NCBI RefSeq assembly: GCF_004798905.1
Contig: NZ_SDMO01000005.1
Coordinates: 62,001 to 126,000 of the forward strand
Length of the DNA stretch: 64,000 nt
DNA from: Halomonas borealis
GTDB taxonomy: Bacteria; Pseudomonadota; Gammaproteobacteria; Pseudomonadales; Halomonadaceae
Direction of reading: 5' to 3'
Shown: positions 8,446 through 21,367 of the stretch, in pieces
Layout: each line of letters opens with the position of its first letter
How positions within the stretch are numbered: position 1 is the first letter of the stretch
Notes under the pieces: model-generated
What the model saw: only the letters and a program-made list of their open reading frames with translations
Databases searched by the model: none
What the model was told of the DNA's origin: nothing
Program-made: the position numbers and the translations under genes

Positions 8446-10386
8446 ATGCTTCAGAACAACTCGATGCTTGCTCAGCTCAAGCAGCAGATGCGTGATAACA
8501 CCCCCCGTGTCGAGGGGGTCATCAAGGCCACCGAGCGTGGCTTCGGTTTCCTCGAGACCGACGACGGCGAGTCCTACTTCGTGCCGCCCCCCGCCATGAA
8601 GCAAGTGCTGCATGGCGACCGGGTCGAGGCCATCCTCCACGAGGAAGGTGAGAAGAAGTCGGTCGAGCCGGATGTCCTGCTGGAGATCGGCCTGCAGCGC
8701 TTCGTCGCCCGGGTCCAGAAGCGCGACGGTCGCCTCGCCGTGGTTCCCGACCACCCCTCGGTGAAGAACGTTCTCAAGGCACGCCTCAAGCGCAGCCTCG
8801 ACGAGGCCAGCATCGCCGACGGCGACTGGGTGGTGGCACGCCTGGTGCGTCATCCGCTGAAGGCCGACGACCGCGGCTTCTTCGCCCAGATCGACGAGCT
8901 GGTGGCCAAGACCGATAATCCGGCGGTGCCCTGGCGGGTGACCCTGGCCCGCCATGCCCTCGAGCAGGAATGCCCGGACGCCGGCGATGACTGGCCGCTG
9001 CACGACGAGGGCCTCGAGCGCGAGGACCTGACCGCCGAGCCGTTCTTCACCATCGACGGCGAGAAGACCCGCGACATGGACGATGCCCTGCGCATCACCT
9101 CCCGCGAGGGCGGCGGCTGGACCCTGAGCGTGGCCATCGCCGATCCCACCGCCTATGTCGAGGAAGGCCACGCCGCCGACCTGGAGGCTCGCACCCGCGC
9201 CTTCACCGTCTACCTGCCGGGCCAGAACGTGACCATGCTGCCCGAGCAACTGGCCGACGACCTGTGCTCGCTGTGGGAAGACAAGGACCGTCCGGTGCTG
9301 GCCTGCGCGCTGGACATCGAGGCCGACGGCAGCCTGGGCGACTACCGCTTCTTCGCCGCCACCGCCCGCTCCCATGCCAAGCTTGCCTACGACAACGTCT
9401 CCGACTGGCTCGAGGGTCAGGGTGACTGGGCACCGAGCGAGGCCATCGGCGAGCAGCTGCATGCCCTGCGCGAACTGACCGAGGCACGTGCCGCCTGGCG
9501 CGCCAAGCATGCCCTGGTGTTCAAGGATCGCCCGGACTACGTCTTCGACCTCGATGCTTCCGGCAATGTGCTGGGGATCCACACCGAGGAGCGGCGCATC
9601 GCCAACCGCATGATCGAGGAGTCGATGATCGCCGCCAACGCCAGCTGCGCCGACCTGCTCAGCCAGCATGTGGGTCACGGCATCTTCAACGTCCACCGCG
9701 CCTTCGAGCCCGAGAAGGCCGAGGCCGCCCAGGAGTTCCTGGCCGGTCAGGACATCCAGGTGGAACACGAGCAGCTCACCGAGCTCTCCCGCTACACCGA
9801 GCTCAAGCGTGAGCTCGAGGGCCGCGACGATGCCTGGCTGGATGCCCGCCTGCGCCGCTTCCAGGGTTTCACCAGCATGTCGGCGAAACCCGGCCCGCAC
9901 TTCGGCCTGGGGCTCGCCGCCTACGCCACCTGGACCTCGCCGATCCGCAAGTACGGCGACATGGTCAACCACCGCCTGATCAAGCGAGTACTCAAGGGCG
10001 AGCAGGCCCCGGCCGAGGCCAGCCTCGAGCTCACCGAGCAGCTCACCGAACGCCGCCGCCTGAACCGCATGGCCGAGCGCGACGTCAAGGACTGGCTCTA
10101 CGTGCGCTTCTTGGGTGCGGCCGCCGAGGCGAACGAAAGCTTCGATGCCGAAATCATCGCCGTCAACCGTGGCGGCATGCGCGTGCGACTGACCGCCAAC
10201 GGCGCCACCGCCTTCGTGCCGGCCCCGCTGATGCACTCGGACCGCGACAAGGTCGCGATCGACGACAAGGAAGGCCGCATCCAGATCGAGGGCGTCGAGC
10301 GCTTCAAGCTGGGCGACGCGATCCGCGTGGCCTTGACCGAGGCCCGTGAGGAGACTCGCTCACTGGTTGGCCGTCCGGCCGACTGA
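8446..10386 (+). CDS. rnb: Exoribonuclease II
   Basis: A 646-residue 3'-5' exoribonuclease nearly colinear with E. coli RNase II (644 residues). The N-terminus LLAQLKQQ-like start (here [10 protein letters not shown]) and VKATE-GFGFLE cold-shock region match from memory. The catalytic RNB domain carries the [12 protein letters not shown] metal-binding aspartates near residues 200-212, the [12 protein letters not shown] motif and [20 protein letters not shown]. A C-terminal S1 domain (about 560-640) contains the [9 protein letters not shown]-like segment ([14 protein letters not shown]). It degrades single-stranded RNA processively. Monocistronic: own promoter upstream and a shared bidirectional terminator after it. 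Confidence 0.96.
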   Translation: [646 protein letters not shown]

Positions 10387-10479
10387 GCCCACGATTCTCC
10401 ACACGCGACATCGACGGTGGCCCTCGGCCGCCGTCTTTCGTTCAAGGTCTGCGTTCGGCACAGCGGCCGATCAGGCATG

Positions 10480-10507
10480 AAAAAGGGCACCCTAGGGTGC
10501 CCTTTTC
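10480..10507. terminator. Bidirectional terminator between rnb and sucD
   Basis: A perfect palindrome at 10481-10506, AAAAGGGCACCC-TAGGGTGCCCTTTT in effect, gives an 8-9 bp GC stem with A and T tracts on both sides. It lies between convergent rnb (plus) and sucD (minus) and can end both transcripts. Confidence 0.88.
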
Positions 10508-10530
10508 GCGTGCCGGAAGGCGACATCGGC

Positions 10531-11402
10531 TTACCAGCCGGTGGCAACCTTCAGGGCATCGCCGATCTCGGCCAGCGAACGCACGGTCTTGACGCCCGCC
10601 GCCTCGAGGGCGCCGAACTTCTCGTCCGCGGTGCCCTTGCCGCCGGCGATGATGGCGCCGGCGTGGCCCATGCGCTTGCCGGGAGGCGCGGTGACGCCGG
10701 CGATGTAGGAAACCACCGGCTTGGAGACGTGCTCCTTGATGTAAGCCGCGGCCTCTTCCTCGGCGGTGCCGCCGATCTCACCGATCATCACGATCGCCTC
10801 GGTCTTCGGGTCCTTCTCGAACATCTCGAGGATGTCGATGAAGGTAGAGCCCGGGATCGGGTCACCGCCGATGCCGACACAGCTGGACTGACCGAAGCCA
10901 TGGTCGGTGGTCTGCTTGACCGCCTCGTAGGTCAGAGTACCGGAACGCGACACGATACCGACCTTGCCCGGCTGGTGGATGTGGCCCGGCATGATGCCGA
11001 TCTTGCTCTCACCCGGGGTGATCACGCCGGGGCAGTTCGGGCCGATCAGGCGCACGCCCAGCTCATCGCACTTGACCTTGACGTCGAGCATGTCAAGCGT
11101 CGGGATGCCTTCGGTGATGCACACGATCAGCTTGATGCCGGCGTTGGCGGCTTCGAGGACGGAATCCTTGCAGAACGGTGCCGGCACGTAGATCACGCTG
11201 GCCTCGGCACCGGTCTGCTCGACCGCTTCCTTGACGGTGTTGAACACCGGCAGGCCGAGATGCTCCTGGCCGCCCTTGCCCGGCGTCACGCCGCCGACCA
11301 TCTGGGTGCCGTAGGCGATCGCCTGTTCGGAGTGGAAGGTCCCCTGGCCGCCGGTGAAGCCCTGGCAGATGACCTTGGTGTTCTTGTCGATCAGGATACT
11401 CA

Positions 11403-11403
<1 letters not shown>
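10531..11403 (-). CDS. sucD: Succinyl-CoA synthetase (ADP-forming) subunit alpha
   Basis: A 290-residue subunit with an N-terminal CoA-binding Rossmann domain ([19 protein letters not shown]) and a ligase domain carrying the phospho-histidine in [11 protein letters not shown] near the C-terminus. With SucC it converts succinyl-CoA, ADP and phosphate to succinate, CoA and ATP. Length equals the E. coli protein within one residue. The ATG shares its A with the sucC stop codon (TAATG), so the pair is translationally coupled. Last gene of the sdh-suc cluster. Confidence 0.98.
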
Positions 11404-12569
<1,166 letters not shown>

Positions 12570-12677
12570 CGATTCATGCCATTGGTTGCATGTGACTCGA
12601 ACGGTAGTCGCCCGAGCGCCGGCTCGGCGCAGCGCGGCGGCTACCACCGCTCCTTCTCGGTACGAGGCCGGAAGGAA

Positions 12678-12697
12678 GCACCGCCCGCAGGCGGCGC
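12678..12697 (-). terminator. Hairpin between lpd and sucC, possible attenuator
   Basis: Read on the minus strand, GCGCCGCC-TGCG-GGCGGTGC forms an 8-bp stem with one G-U pair, followed by TTCCTTCC rather than a clean T run. It sits just after the lpd stop and may reduce read-through into sucCD. Weak as a terminator. Confidence 0.35.
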
Positions 12698-12707
12698 TCT
12701 TGTTGTC

Positions 12708-14180
<1,473 letters not shown>

Positions 14181-14194
14181 TTAACCCGCGCCGA

Positions 14195-15778
14195 TCAGAC
14201 ATCCAGCAGCAGACGGGCCGGATCCTCGAGCAGCTCCTTGAGGGTGACCAGGAACTGCACCGCGTCCTTGCCGTCGATCATGCGGTGATCGTAGGACACC
14301 GCCAGGTACATCATCGGGCGGATCTCGACCTTACCGTTCACCGCCATCGGACGCTCCTGGATCTTGTGCATGCCAAGGATCGCGGTCTGCGGCGGGTTGA
14401 GGATCGGCGTGGACATCAGCGAGCCGAAGATGCCGCCGTTGGTGATGGTGAAGGTGCCACCCTGCATCTCGTCGATACCGAGCTTGCCGTCACGGGCACG
14501 CTTGCCGAAGTCGACGATGCCCTTCTCGACATCGGCGATCTTCATGCTGTCGGTGTCGCGCAGCACCGGCACCACCAGCCCACGGTCGGTCGACACGGCC
14601 ACGCCGATGTCCTGATAGCCGTGATAGACGATGTCATCGCCATCGATGGAGGCGTTGACGTCAGGGAAGCGCTTGAGCGCCTCGGAGGCCGCCTTGACGA
14701 AGAAGCCCATGAAACCGAGCTTGGTATCGTGGGCCTTGAGGAAGGTATCCTTGTACTGGGCACGCAGATCCATGATCGCGCCCATGTCCACCTCGTTGTA
14801 GGTGGTCAGCATGGCGGCGGTCTGCTGAGCCTCGACCAGGCGCTTAGCGATGGTCTTGCGCAGACGCGTCATCGGCACGCGTTTCTCGGGGCGCTCGCCT
14901 TCGACGGCCGGGGCCGGCGCCGCGGCAGCGGCCTTGGCGGCACTCGCCGGCTTGGCGGCCTTCTTGGCGCTGCCCTCCTTGACGGCCTTCTGCACGTCTT
15001 CCTTGAGCACACGCCCGCCCTTGCCGGTGCCCTCGAGCTTGGCGACGTCGAGGTCATGCTCGGCGACCAGCTTGCGCGCGGCCGGGGCCAGGATCTTGTC
15101 GCCGACCTGCTCGTCGCTGGCACCGTCGTCGGCCGACGCCGCGGCCTTGCCTTCGCCGGCGGAACTCGGGCCGTCGGAGCTCGCGGCGGCATCGCCACCG
15201 GCCCCTTCGGTGAAGATCGCCAAGACCTGCTCGGAAGCCACCTGGCTGTCGGCCTCGGCCTTGATCTCGGACAGCGCGCCATCGGCCGGCGCGACCACCT
15301 CGAGTACCACCTTGTCGGTCTCGATTTCGACCAGTACCTCGTCGCGCTTGACGGCTTCACCGACCTGCTTGCTCCAGCTGGCCACGGTGCCTTCCTGCAC
15401 GGACTCGGGGAAGGTCGGCGCCTTCACCTCATGCTGCTGGCCGCCGGCCGCTTTCGGCGTGGAGGCCTGGTCGGCACTCTCGGAGTCGGAGGCCGAACTC
15501 TCGTCGCCGCTGCTCTCGGCCTGCTCGGCATCGCTCGCCGCGGCCTCACCGATGCGGCCGAGCACCTGCTCGGATTGCACGGTATCGTCGGTTTCCACCA
15601 GTACCTCGGCCAGGGTGCCGGCCTCGGGTGCCACGACCTCGAGCACCACCTTGTCGGTCTCGATCTCGACGATCAGTTCGTCACGCTCGACGCTGTCACC
15701 CGGCTTCTTGTGCCAGGCGGCGACGCTGCCCTCGGCAACGGATTCCGGAAAGGTGGGTGCCTTGATCTCGGTAGCCAT
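14195..15778 (-). CDS. sucB: Dihydrolipoyllysine-residue succinyltransferase (E2o) with two lipoyl domains
   Basis: Core of the 2-oxoglutarate dehydrogenase complex, transferring succinyl groups to CoA. Domains: lipoyl domain 1 (1-77; Lys43 in [11 protein letters not shown]), Ser/Ala/Asp/Glu-rich linker (78-115), lipoyl domain 2 (117-190; Lys156 in the same [11 protein letters not shown]), a second acidic Ala-rich linker, the E1/E3-binding domain (about 228-266; [16 protein letters not shown]), an Ala/Lys/Pro linker, and the catalytic domain (300-527; [13 protein letters not shown] with His498 and Asp502). At 527 residues it is about 120 longer than E. coli SucB, which has one lipoyl domain. 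The two lipoyl modules are very similar, indicating duplication. Gene order and the [15 protein letters not shown] core support E2o over pyruvate E2. Confidence 0.95.
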   Translation of the reverse strand: MATEIKAPTFPESVAEGSVAAWHKKPGDSVERDELIVEIETDKVVLEVVAPEAGTLAEVLVETDDTVQSEQVLGRIGEAAASDAEQAESSGDESSASDSESADQASTPKAAGGQQHEVKAPTFPESVQEGTVASWSKQVGEAVKRDEVLVEIETDKVVLEVVAPADGALSEIKAEADSQVASEQVLAIFTEGAGGDAAASSDGPSSAGEGKAAASADDGASDEQVGDKILAPAARKLVAEHDLDVAKLEGTGKGGRVLKEDVQKAVKEGSAKKAAKPASAAKAAAAAPAPAVEGERPEKRVPMTRLRKTIAKRLVEAQQTAAMLTTYNEVDMGAIMDLRAQYKDTFLKAHDTKLGFMGFFVKAASEALKRFPDVNASIDGDDIVYHGYQDIGVAVSTDRGLVVPVLRDTDSMKIADVEKGIVDFGKRARDGKLGIDEMQGGTFTITNGGIFGSLMSTPILNPPQTAILGMHKIQERPMAVNGKVEIRPMMYLAVSYDHRMIDGKDAVQFLVTLKELLEDPARLLLDV

Positions 15779-15820
15779 GTCGTTTCCCTTGTATGTTCTG
15801 TCTCGTCCCGGTGGGCCGCC

Positions 15821-18658
15821 TTAGAGGTTGAAGGCGTCTTCCACCAGCTGGCGCTGCTGTTCGGTGTGCACGGACATGTAGCCCGCCGCGGGCGCCGCCG
15901 ATGCCGGACGGCCAGCGAACTTGAGCTTGCCGCCCAGGCCGGTCTTGAGGCGCTCGGCCACGGCCCGCATGTGGTGCTGGCTGGGGTACCAGGCCCCCTG
16001 GTTGAGCGGCTCTTCCTGGCACCACACCACTTCGTTGGCGTTGGTGTAACCCTGAATGGCCTCGAAGAGCTCGGCCTCGGGGAACGGATACAGCTGCTCG
16101 AGGCGCAGGATGGCCACGTCGTCGCGGGCGTTCTCCTCGCGCCAGTTGGCCAGGTCATAGTAGACCTTGCCGGCACACAGGATGATGCGGTCGACCTTCT
16201 CGGCGTCGCGCTCGCCCTGATCGGGCAACACCATCTGGAAGCGGCCATTGGCCAGCTCGTCGAGGCTGGACGTCGCATCCTTGTGACGCAGCAAGCTCTT
16301 CGGCGACATCACCACCAAGGGCTTTCTGAGCTTACGAATGACCTGGCGACGCAGCAGATGATAGATCTGCGCCGGCGTGGTCGGCACGCAGACCTGCATG
16401 TTGTGCTCGGCGCACAGCTGCAGGAAACGCTCCAGACGCGCCGAGGAGTGCTCGGGGCCCTGCCCCTCGTAGCCATGAGGCAGCAACATCGTCAGGCCGC
16501 ACAGCCGCTCCCACTTGGTCTCGCCGGAGGAGATGAACTGGTCGACCACCACCTGAGCGCCGTTGAAGAAGTCGCCGAACTGGGCCTCCCAGACCACCAG
16601 GTCGTTGGGGGCCGTGGTGGCATAGCCATATTCGAACGCCAACAAGGCTTCTTCCGACAGGAAGGAATCGTGAATGGTGAAGTGTGGCTGCCCCTCTCGA
16701 AGGTGCTGCAACGGCACGTAGGTGCTGCCATCGTTCTGGTTGTGCACCACCGCATGGCGGTGAGAGAAGGTGCCGCGCCCCGTGTCCTGGCCGGTCAGAC
16801 GAACCCGGTGCCCTTGGTCGAGCAGCGTGGCGTAGGCCAGGGTCTCGGCGAAGCCCCAGTTGCAGGCCAGGTCTCCGGCCTGCATCTTGCGGCGATCGTC
16901 ATAGATCTTGGCGACCTGGCGCTGCACGCCGACGCCGTCGGGCACCTCACACATCCGCGTCGCCAGGTGCTGCAGGCGTTTCATGTCGAAGCTGGTGTCG
17001 GTGTGGCCGCTCCACTCGTGGCCGAGATAGGGCTTCCAGTCGACGAACAACGCGGTGTTGGGCTTCTGCACCAGGGCGTTGGCCACGTGATTACCGGCGA
17101 CCAGATCATCCCGGTAGCCTTCCATGGTGGCCTTGGTCTCGTCTTCGCTGAACAGCCCTTCCTTGACCAGCCGCTCGGCGAAGAGCGCGCGCGATGACGG
17201 GTGTTCCTTGATCTTGGTGTACATCATCGGCTGGGTGCCGGACGGCTCGTCGGCCTCGTTATGGCCACGACGGCGGAAGCACACCAGGTCGATGACCACG
17301 TCCCGCTTGAACTGCTGCCGATAGTCCAGCGCCACCTGAGTGGCGTGCAGCACGGCGTCCGGATCATCGCCGTTGACGTGGATGATCGGCGCCTGAACCA
17401 TCTTGGCGATGTCGGTGCAGTACTCGGTGGAACGCGAGTCCAGCGGATGCGAGGTGGTGAAGCCGACCTGGTTGTTGATCACGATGTGCACCGTGCCGCC
17501 GGTCCGGTAGGCACGGGTCTGAGACATCTGGAAGGTCTCCATGACCACGCCCTGGCCGGCGAAGGCCGCATCGCCATGGACGTTGATCGGCAGCACCTTG
17601 CCGCCGTCGGCGTCATCGCGGCGATCCTGGCGAGCCCGCACGGACCCCTCGACCACCGGTGCGACGATCTCCAGGTGCGACGGGTTGAACGACATCGCCA
17701 GGTGGACCTCACCGCCCGGCGTCATGACGTTGGAGCTGAAACCCTGGTGGTACTTGACGTCACCGGAGCCGCGCTCGACCAGCTTCTTGCCGTCGAACTC
17801 GTCGATCAACTCGGAGGGGTTCTTGCCCAGGATGTTGACCAGCACGTTGAGACGGCCGCGGTGGGCCATGCCGATCACCACTTCCTTGGTGCCATAGCCA
17901 CCGGCACGCTGGATCAGCTCGTCCATCATCGGGATGAAGGACTCGCCGCCTTCCAGCCCGAACCGCTTGGTGCCCGGATACTTGGAGGCCAGGTAGCTCT
18001 CCAGGCCCTCGGCGGCGGTGAGCCGTTCGAAGACGTGTTTGCGCACCGATTCGCTGAACTTGGGCTTGGAACGCACCGATTCGAAACGCTGTTGCAGCCA
18101 GCGTTTCTCTTCGGTGTCGACGATATGCATGAACTCGCAGCCGATGCTGCGGCAGTAGGTCTGCTCCAGCGCCTCGACGATCTCCTTCAGCGGAGCCTTG
18201 TCGACGCCGAGGAAGAACGAGCCGGTCTGGAATTCGGTCTCCAGATCGGCCTTGGAGAGCTGGTGGAACGACAGATCCAGGTCGGGTACCGGCTTGGGAT
18301 CGCGCAAGCCCAGTGGATCGATGTCGGCCTTCTGGTGGCCGCGAAAGCGGTAGGCGTTGATCAGCTGCAGTACCTTGACCTGCTTGCGATTCACGTCGCT
18401 CTCAGGCGCGGCGGAGGCGCTCTGGGTGGTACGGCGCTGACGGCCTAGCTGATAGAACTGTTCGCGGGTAGGGGCAAGCGGAACGTCGTGAGTGGCCCCG
18501 CCATCGGGGTCCGGCAGTTGATCGAAGTACTGACGCCATTCATCGGGAACGGCAGAAGGATCTTCGAGGTACTGCTCATAGAGCGCTTCCACGTAGTGGG
18601 CATTACCGCCACTGACATGAGAGGAGCGCCACATCAACTCCATAATGCCTTGTTGCAT
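15821..18658 (-). CDS. sucA: 2-oxoglutarate dehydrogenase E1 component
   Basis: A 945-residue thiamine-diphosphate enzyme that decarboxylates 2-oxoglutarate and succinylates the lipoyl arm of SucB. Seen: the N-terminal E2-binding helix region (SSHVSGGNAHYVEALYEQYLEDP), IGMAHRGRLNVLVN with the substrate-binding histidine, the GDAAFAGQG ThDP-binding segment, the SHPLDSRSTEY loop, the transketolase-like pyrimidine-binding region (GQDTGRGTFSHRHAV), and the C-terminal VWCQEEPLNQGAWY motif. The start MQQGIMELMW aligns with E. coli SucA; a GTG 42 bp upstream is in frame but less likely. It follows sdhB after a gap holding a strong hairpin. Confidence 0.97.
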   Translation of the reverse strand: MQQGIMELMWRSSHVSGGNAHYVEALYEQYLEDPSAVPDEWRQYFDQLPDPDGGATHDVPLAPTREQFYQLGRQRRTTQSASAAPESDVNRKQVKVLQLINAYRFRGHQKADIDPLGLRDPKPVPDLDLSFHQLSKADLETEFQTGSFFLGVDKAPLKEIVEALEQTYCRSIGCEFMHIVDTEEKRWLQQRFESVRSKPKFSESVRKHVFERLTAAEGLESYLASKYPGTKRFGLEGGESFIPMMDELIQRAGGYGTKEVVIGMAHRGRLNVLVNILGKNPSELIDEFDGKKLVERGSGDVKYHQGFSSNVMTPGGEVHLAMSFNPSHLEIVAPVVEGSVRARQDRRDDADGGKVLPINVHGDAAFAGQGVVMETFQMSQTRAYRTGGTVHIVINNQVGFTTSHPLDSRSTEYCTDIAKMVQAPIIHVNGDDPDAVLHATQVALDYRQQFKRDVVIDLVCFRRRGHNEADEPSGTQPMMYTKIKEHPSSRALFAERLVKEGLFSEDETKATMEGYRDDLVAGNHVANALVQKPNTALFVDWKPYLGHEWSGHTDTSFDMKRLQHLATRMCEVPDGVGVQRQVAKIYDDRRKMQAGDLACNWGFAETLAYATLLDQGHRVRLTGQDTGRGTFSHRHAVVHNQNDGSTYVPLQHLREGQPHFTIHDSFLSEEALLAFEYGYATTAPNDLVVWEAQFGDFFNGAQVVVDQFISSGETKWERLCGLTMLLPHGYEGQGPEHSSARLERFLQLCAEHNMQVCVPTTPAQIYHLLRRQVIRKLRKPLVVMSPKSLLRHKDATSSLDELANGRFQMVLPDQGERDAEKVDRIILCAGKVYYDLANWREENARDDVAILRLEQLYPFPEAELFEAIQGYTNANEVVWCQEEPLNQGAWYPSQHHMRAVAERLKTGLGGKLKFAGRPASAAPAAGYMSVHTEQQRQLVEDAFNL

Positions 18659-18765
18659 CTCTCGGTCACCCTGCACTGATGGGGTGGTGTCGGCCGTCAC
18701 GGTTGACCCGTGGCGACATCATTGGGCAGCCCGCCGACGGGGCGGATGCCTGTGTTGCGATGATC

Positions 18766-18794
18766 CGAAGCCGGTGCACGAGGCACCGGCTTCG
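18766..18794. other. Perfect 12-bp stem-loop between sdhB and sucA
   Basis: CGAAGCCGGTGC and GCACCGGCTTCG flank a 5-base loop. No U-tract follows on the minus strand, so it looks more like an RNA processing or stabilising hairpin, or a weak attenuator, than an intrinsic terminator. It lies in the 211-bp sdhB-sucA gap. Confidence 0.6.
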
Positions 18795-18869
18795 AATAGC
18801 TCACCGGGGGCCACGCTGCGACAGCACGCCGCAGCCTGTGGCGCATGATAACAAGCCCCGGCCCACGAT

Positions 18870-19580
18870 TTAAGTGGCATCCGCCAGCAGCATCTCGCGG
18901 ATCTTGCCGATCGCACGCGTGGGGTTGAGCCCCTTCGGGCACACCGCCACACAGTTCATGATGCCGCGACAGCGGAACACGCTGAACGGGTCCTGGAGCT
19001 CTTCCAGGCGCTCGCGGGTCGCCTCGTCACGAGAATCGGCCAGGAAGCGATAGGCCTGCAACAGGCCGGCCGGGCCGACGAACTTGTCCGGGTTCCACCA
19101 GAACGACGGGCAAGCGGTCGAGCAGCAGGCACACAGGATGCACTCGTAGAGGCCATCGAGCTTGTCGCGATCTTCCGGCGACTGCAGGCGCTCGATGGCC
19201 GGCTCCGGCGTGTCGTTCTGCAGGTACGGCTGGATGCGCTCGTACTGCTGGTAGAACAGGCTCATGTCGACCACCAGGTCACGAATGACCGGCAGACCAG
19301 GCAGCGGGCGCAGCGTCAGCTTGCCCTTCTTGATCACGTCGGACAGCGGCGTGATGCAGGCCAGGCCGTTCTTGCCGTTCATGTTCATGCCATCGGAGCC
19401 GCACACACCCTCACGGCAGCTGCGACGGAAGGCCAGGCCGTTGTCTTGCTCCTTCACCATATGCAGGACATCGAGCACCATCAGGTCGCGACCCTGGGTG
19501 TCGACCTGGAACTCCTCCATGTAAGGCGCGGAGTCCGTCTCGGGATTGTAGCGGTACAGGGATACCTGAAGCGTGGACAT
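18870..19580 (-). CDS. sdhB: Succinate dehydrogenase iron-sulfur subunit
   Basis: A 236-residue subunit passing electrons from FAD to ubiquinone. An N-terminal 2Fe-2S ferredoxin domain carries SCREGVCGSDGMNMNG-type cysteines and NGLACITPL. The C-terminal domain has CILCACCSTACPSFWW and CRGIMNCVAVCPKGLNP for the 4Fe-4S and 3Fe-4S clusters. Length matches E. coli (238). GGGGAG precedes the ATG; 11 bp separate it from sdhA. Confidence 0.98.
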   Translation of the reverse strand: MSTLQVSLYRYNPETDSAPYMEEFQVDTQGRDLMVLDVLHMVKEQDNGLAFRRSCREGVCGSDGMNMNGKNGLACITPLSDVIKKGKLTLRPLPGLPVIRDLVVDMSLFYQQYERIQPYLQNDTPEPAIERLQSPEDRDKLDGLYECILCACCSTACPSFWWNPDKFVGPAGLLQAYRFLADSRDEATRERLEELQDPFSVFRCRGIMNCVAVCPKGLNPTRAIGKIREMLLADAT

Positions 19581-19591
19581 CGTGACTCCCC

Positions 19592-21364
19592 TCAGTAGGT
19601 ACGGACTTTCGGTTCGAACATGTCGACGGTCTTGGGCGCGAAGTTCACATCACGCTTCCCGAGGCGCTTCTCGGCCGGGAAGTACATGGAATGCTTCAGC
19701 CAGTTGACGTCGTCGCGATCCGGGTAGTCGTAGCGAGAGTGGGCACCACGGCTCTCCTTGCGCTCGAGGGCGGCGATGGCGGTAGCCTCGGCGACTTCCA
19801 TCAGGTTGTCGAGCTCGAGCGCCTCGACCCGGGCGGTGTTGAAGGTGTTGGACTTGTCCGGCAGGTAGGCGTTGTCGATACGCTTACGCAGCTCGGCCAG
19901 TTGCTGAACGCCCTTCTGCATGTTGTCTTCCTGGCGGAAGACGCCGAAGGCATTCTGCATGATGTCCTGCAGATCGCGCTTGAGCTCGGGCACGGTCTCG
20001 CCGCTCTCGGACTCGTTCCAGCGGTTGATGCGCTGCATGGCCGCCGCGACGTCGGACTCGCTGGCCGCCAGGTACTCGACGCCCTCGTTGAGCGCGCTCT
20101 CGATGAACATGCCGGCGGCACGCCCGAAGACCACCAGGTCGAGCAGCGAGTTGCCGCCCAGGCGATTGGCGCCGTGGACCGACACGCAGGCCGCCTCGCC
20201 CACGGCGAACAGGCCGTTGACGATCTGATCATTGCCATCGCTGTCCGGCATGATCGCCTGACCGTGCACGTTGGTCGGCACGCCGCCCATCATGTAGTGG
20301 CAGGTCGGCACCACCGGGATCGGCTCCTTGGCCGGGTCCACGTGGGCGAAGGTCTTGGACAGCTCGACGATGCCCGGCAGGCGCTTGCTGAGGACATCCT
20401 CGCCGAGGTGGTCGAGCTTGAGATAGACGTGATCGCCGTTCTCGCCACAGCCGCGACCCTCGAGGATCTCCAGCACCATGGAGCGCGCGACCACGTCACG
20501 GCCGGCTAGGTCCTTGGCGTTGGGCGCGTAACGCTCCATGAAGCGTTCGCCGTCCTTGTTGATCAGGTAGCCACCCTCGCCGCGGCAACCCTCGGTCACC
20601 AGGGTGCCGGCGCCGTAGATGCCGGTCGGGTGGAACTGCCACATCTCGATGTCCTGGATCGGGAAGCCGGCGCGCAGCGCCATGCCGATGCCATCGCCGG
20701 TATTGATCAGGGCGTTGGTGGTGGAGGCATAGATACGGCCGGAGCCACCGGTGGCCAGCACGGTCGCCTTGGACTTGATATGCACCACTTCGCCGGACTC
20801 GATGTCCATGGCGATGCAGCCCACCACGTCGCCGTCGGCGTTCTTGACCAGATCGATGGCATACCACTCGTTGAGGAAGGTGGTATTGTTCTTCAGGTTA
20901 TTCTGATAAAGAGTATGCAGCAGGGCATGGCCGGTACGGTCCGCCGCGGCGCAGGTACGGGCCGCCTGGCCGCCTTCACCGAAGTTCTTGGACTGGCCGC
21001 CGAACGGACGCTGGTAGATGCGACCGTTGTCGAAGCGAGAGAACGGCAGGCCCATGTGCTCGAGCTCGAAGACCGACTTGGGGCCTTCGGAGCACATGTA
21101 CTCGGCGGCATCCTGGTCGGCGATGTAGTCGCCGCCCTTGACGGTGTCATACATGTGCCAGCGCCAGTCATCCTCGGGGTCCGAGGAGGCGATGGCACAG
21201 GTGATGCCGCCCTGGGCGGAGACGGTGTGCGAACGGGTCGGGAAGACCTTGGACAGCACGGCGGTCTTCTTGCCGGACTTGGCCAGCTCGAGGGCGGCCC
21301 GCAGGCCGGAACCGCCACCGCCGATGATGATGGCGTCGAAGGTCAGGCTACGCATGGTAGACAT
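19592..21364 (-). CDS. sdhA: Succinate dehydrogenase flavoprotein subunit
   Basis: A 590-residue catalytic subunit oxidising succinate to fumarate. The dinucleotide fold ([18 protein letters not shown]), the flavinylated-histidine segment ([16 protein letters not shown]), [13 protein letters not shown], the [22 protein letters not shown] substrate loop and the [10 protein letters not shown] motif are all present. Close to E. coli SdhA in length and sequence order. GGAG lies upstream of the chosen ATG. It starts two bases after the sdhD stop codon. Confidence 0.98.
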   Translation of the reverse strand: MSTMRSLTFDAIIIGGGGSGLRAALELAKSGKKTAVLSKVFPTRSHTVSAQGGITCAIASSDPEDDWRWHMYDTVKGGDYIADQDAAEYMCSEGPKSVFELEHMGLPFSRFDNGRIYQRPFGGQSKNFGEGGQAARTCAAADRTGHALLHTLYQNNLKNNTTFLNEWYAIDLVKNADGDVVGCIAMDIESGEVVHIKSKATVLATGGSGRIYASTTNALINTGDGIGMALRAGFPIQDIEMWQFHPTGIYGAGTLVTEGCRGEGGYLINKDGERFMERYAPNAKDLAGRDVVARSMVLEILEGRGCGENGDHVYLKLDHLGEDVLSKRLPGIVELSKTFAHVDPAKEPIPVVPTCHYMMGGVPTNVHGQAIMPDSDGNDQIVNGLFAVGEAACVSVHGANRLGGNSLLDLVVFGRAAGMFIESALNEGVEYLAASESDVAAAMQRINRWNESESGETVPELKRDLQDIMQNAFGVFRQEDNMQKGVQQLAELRKRIDNAYLPDKSNTFNTARVEALELDNLMEVAEATAIAALERKESRGAHSRYDYPDRDDVNWLKHSMYFPAEKRLGKRDVNFAPKTVDMFEPKVRTY

Positions 21365-21367
21365 GGA

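Noticed and set aside
8419..10236. A 605-codon minus-strand frame opposite rnb
   Set aside because: Antisense to RNase II and of shadow-like composition; the nag operon promoter lies at its left, with nothing pointing to this frame.
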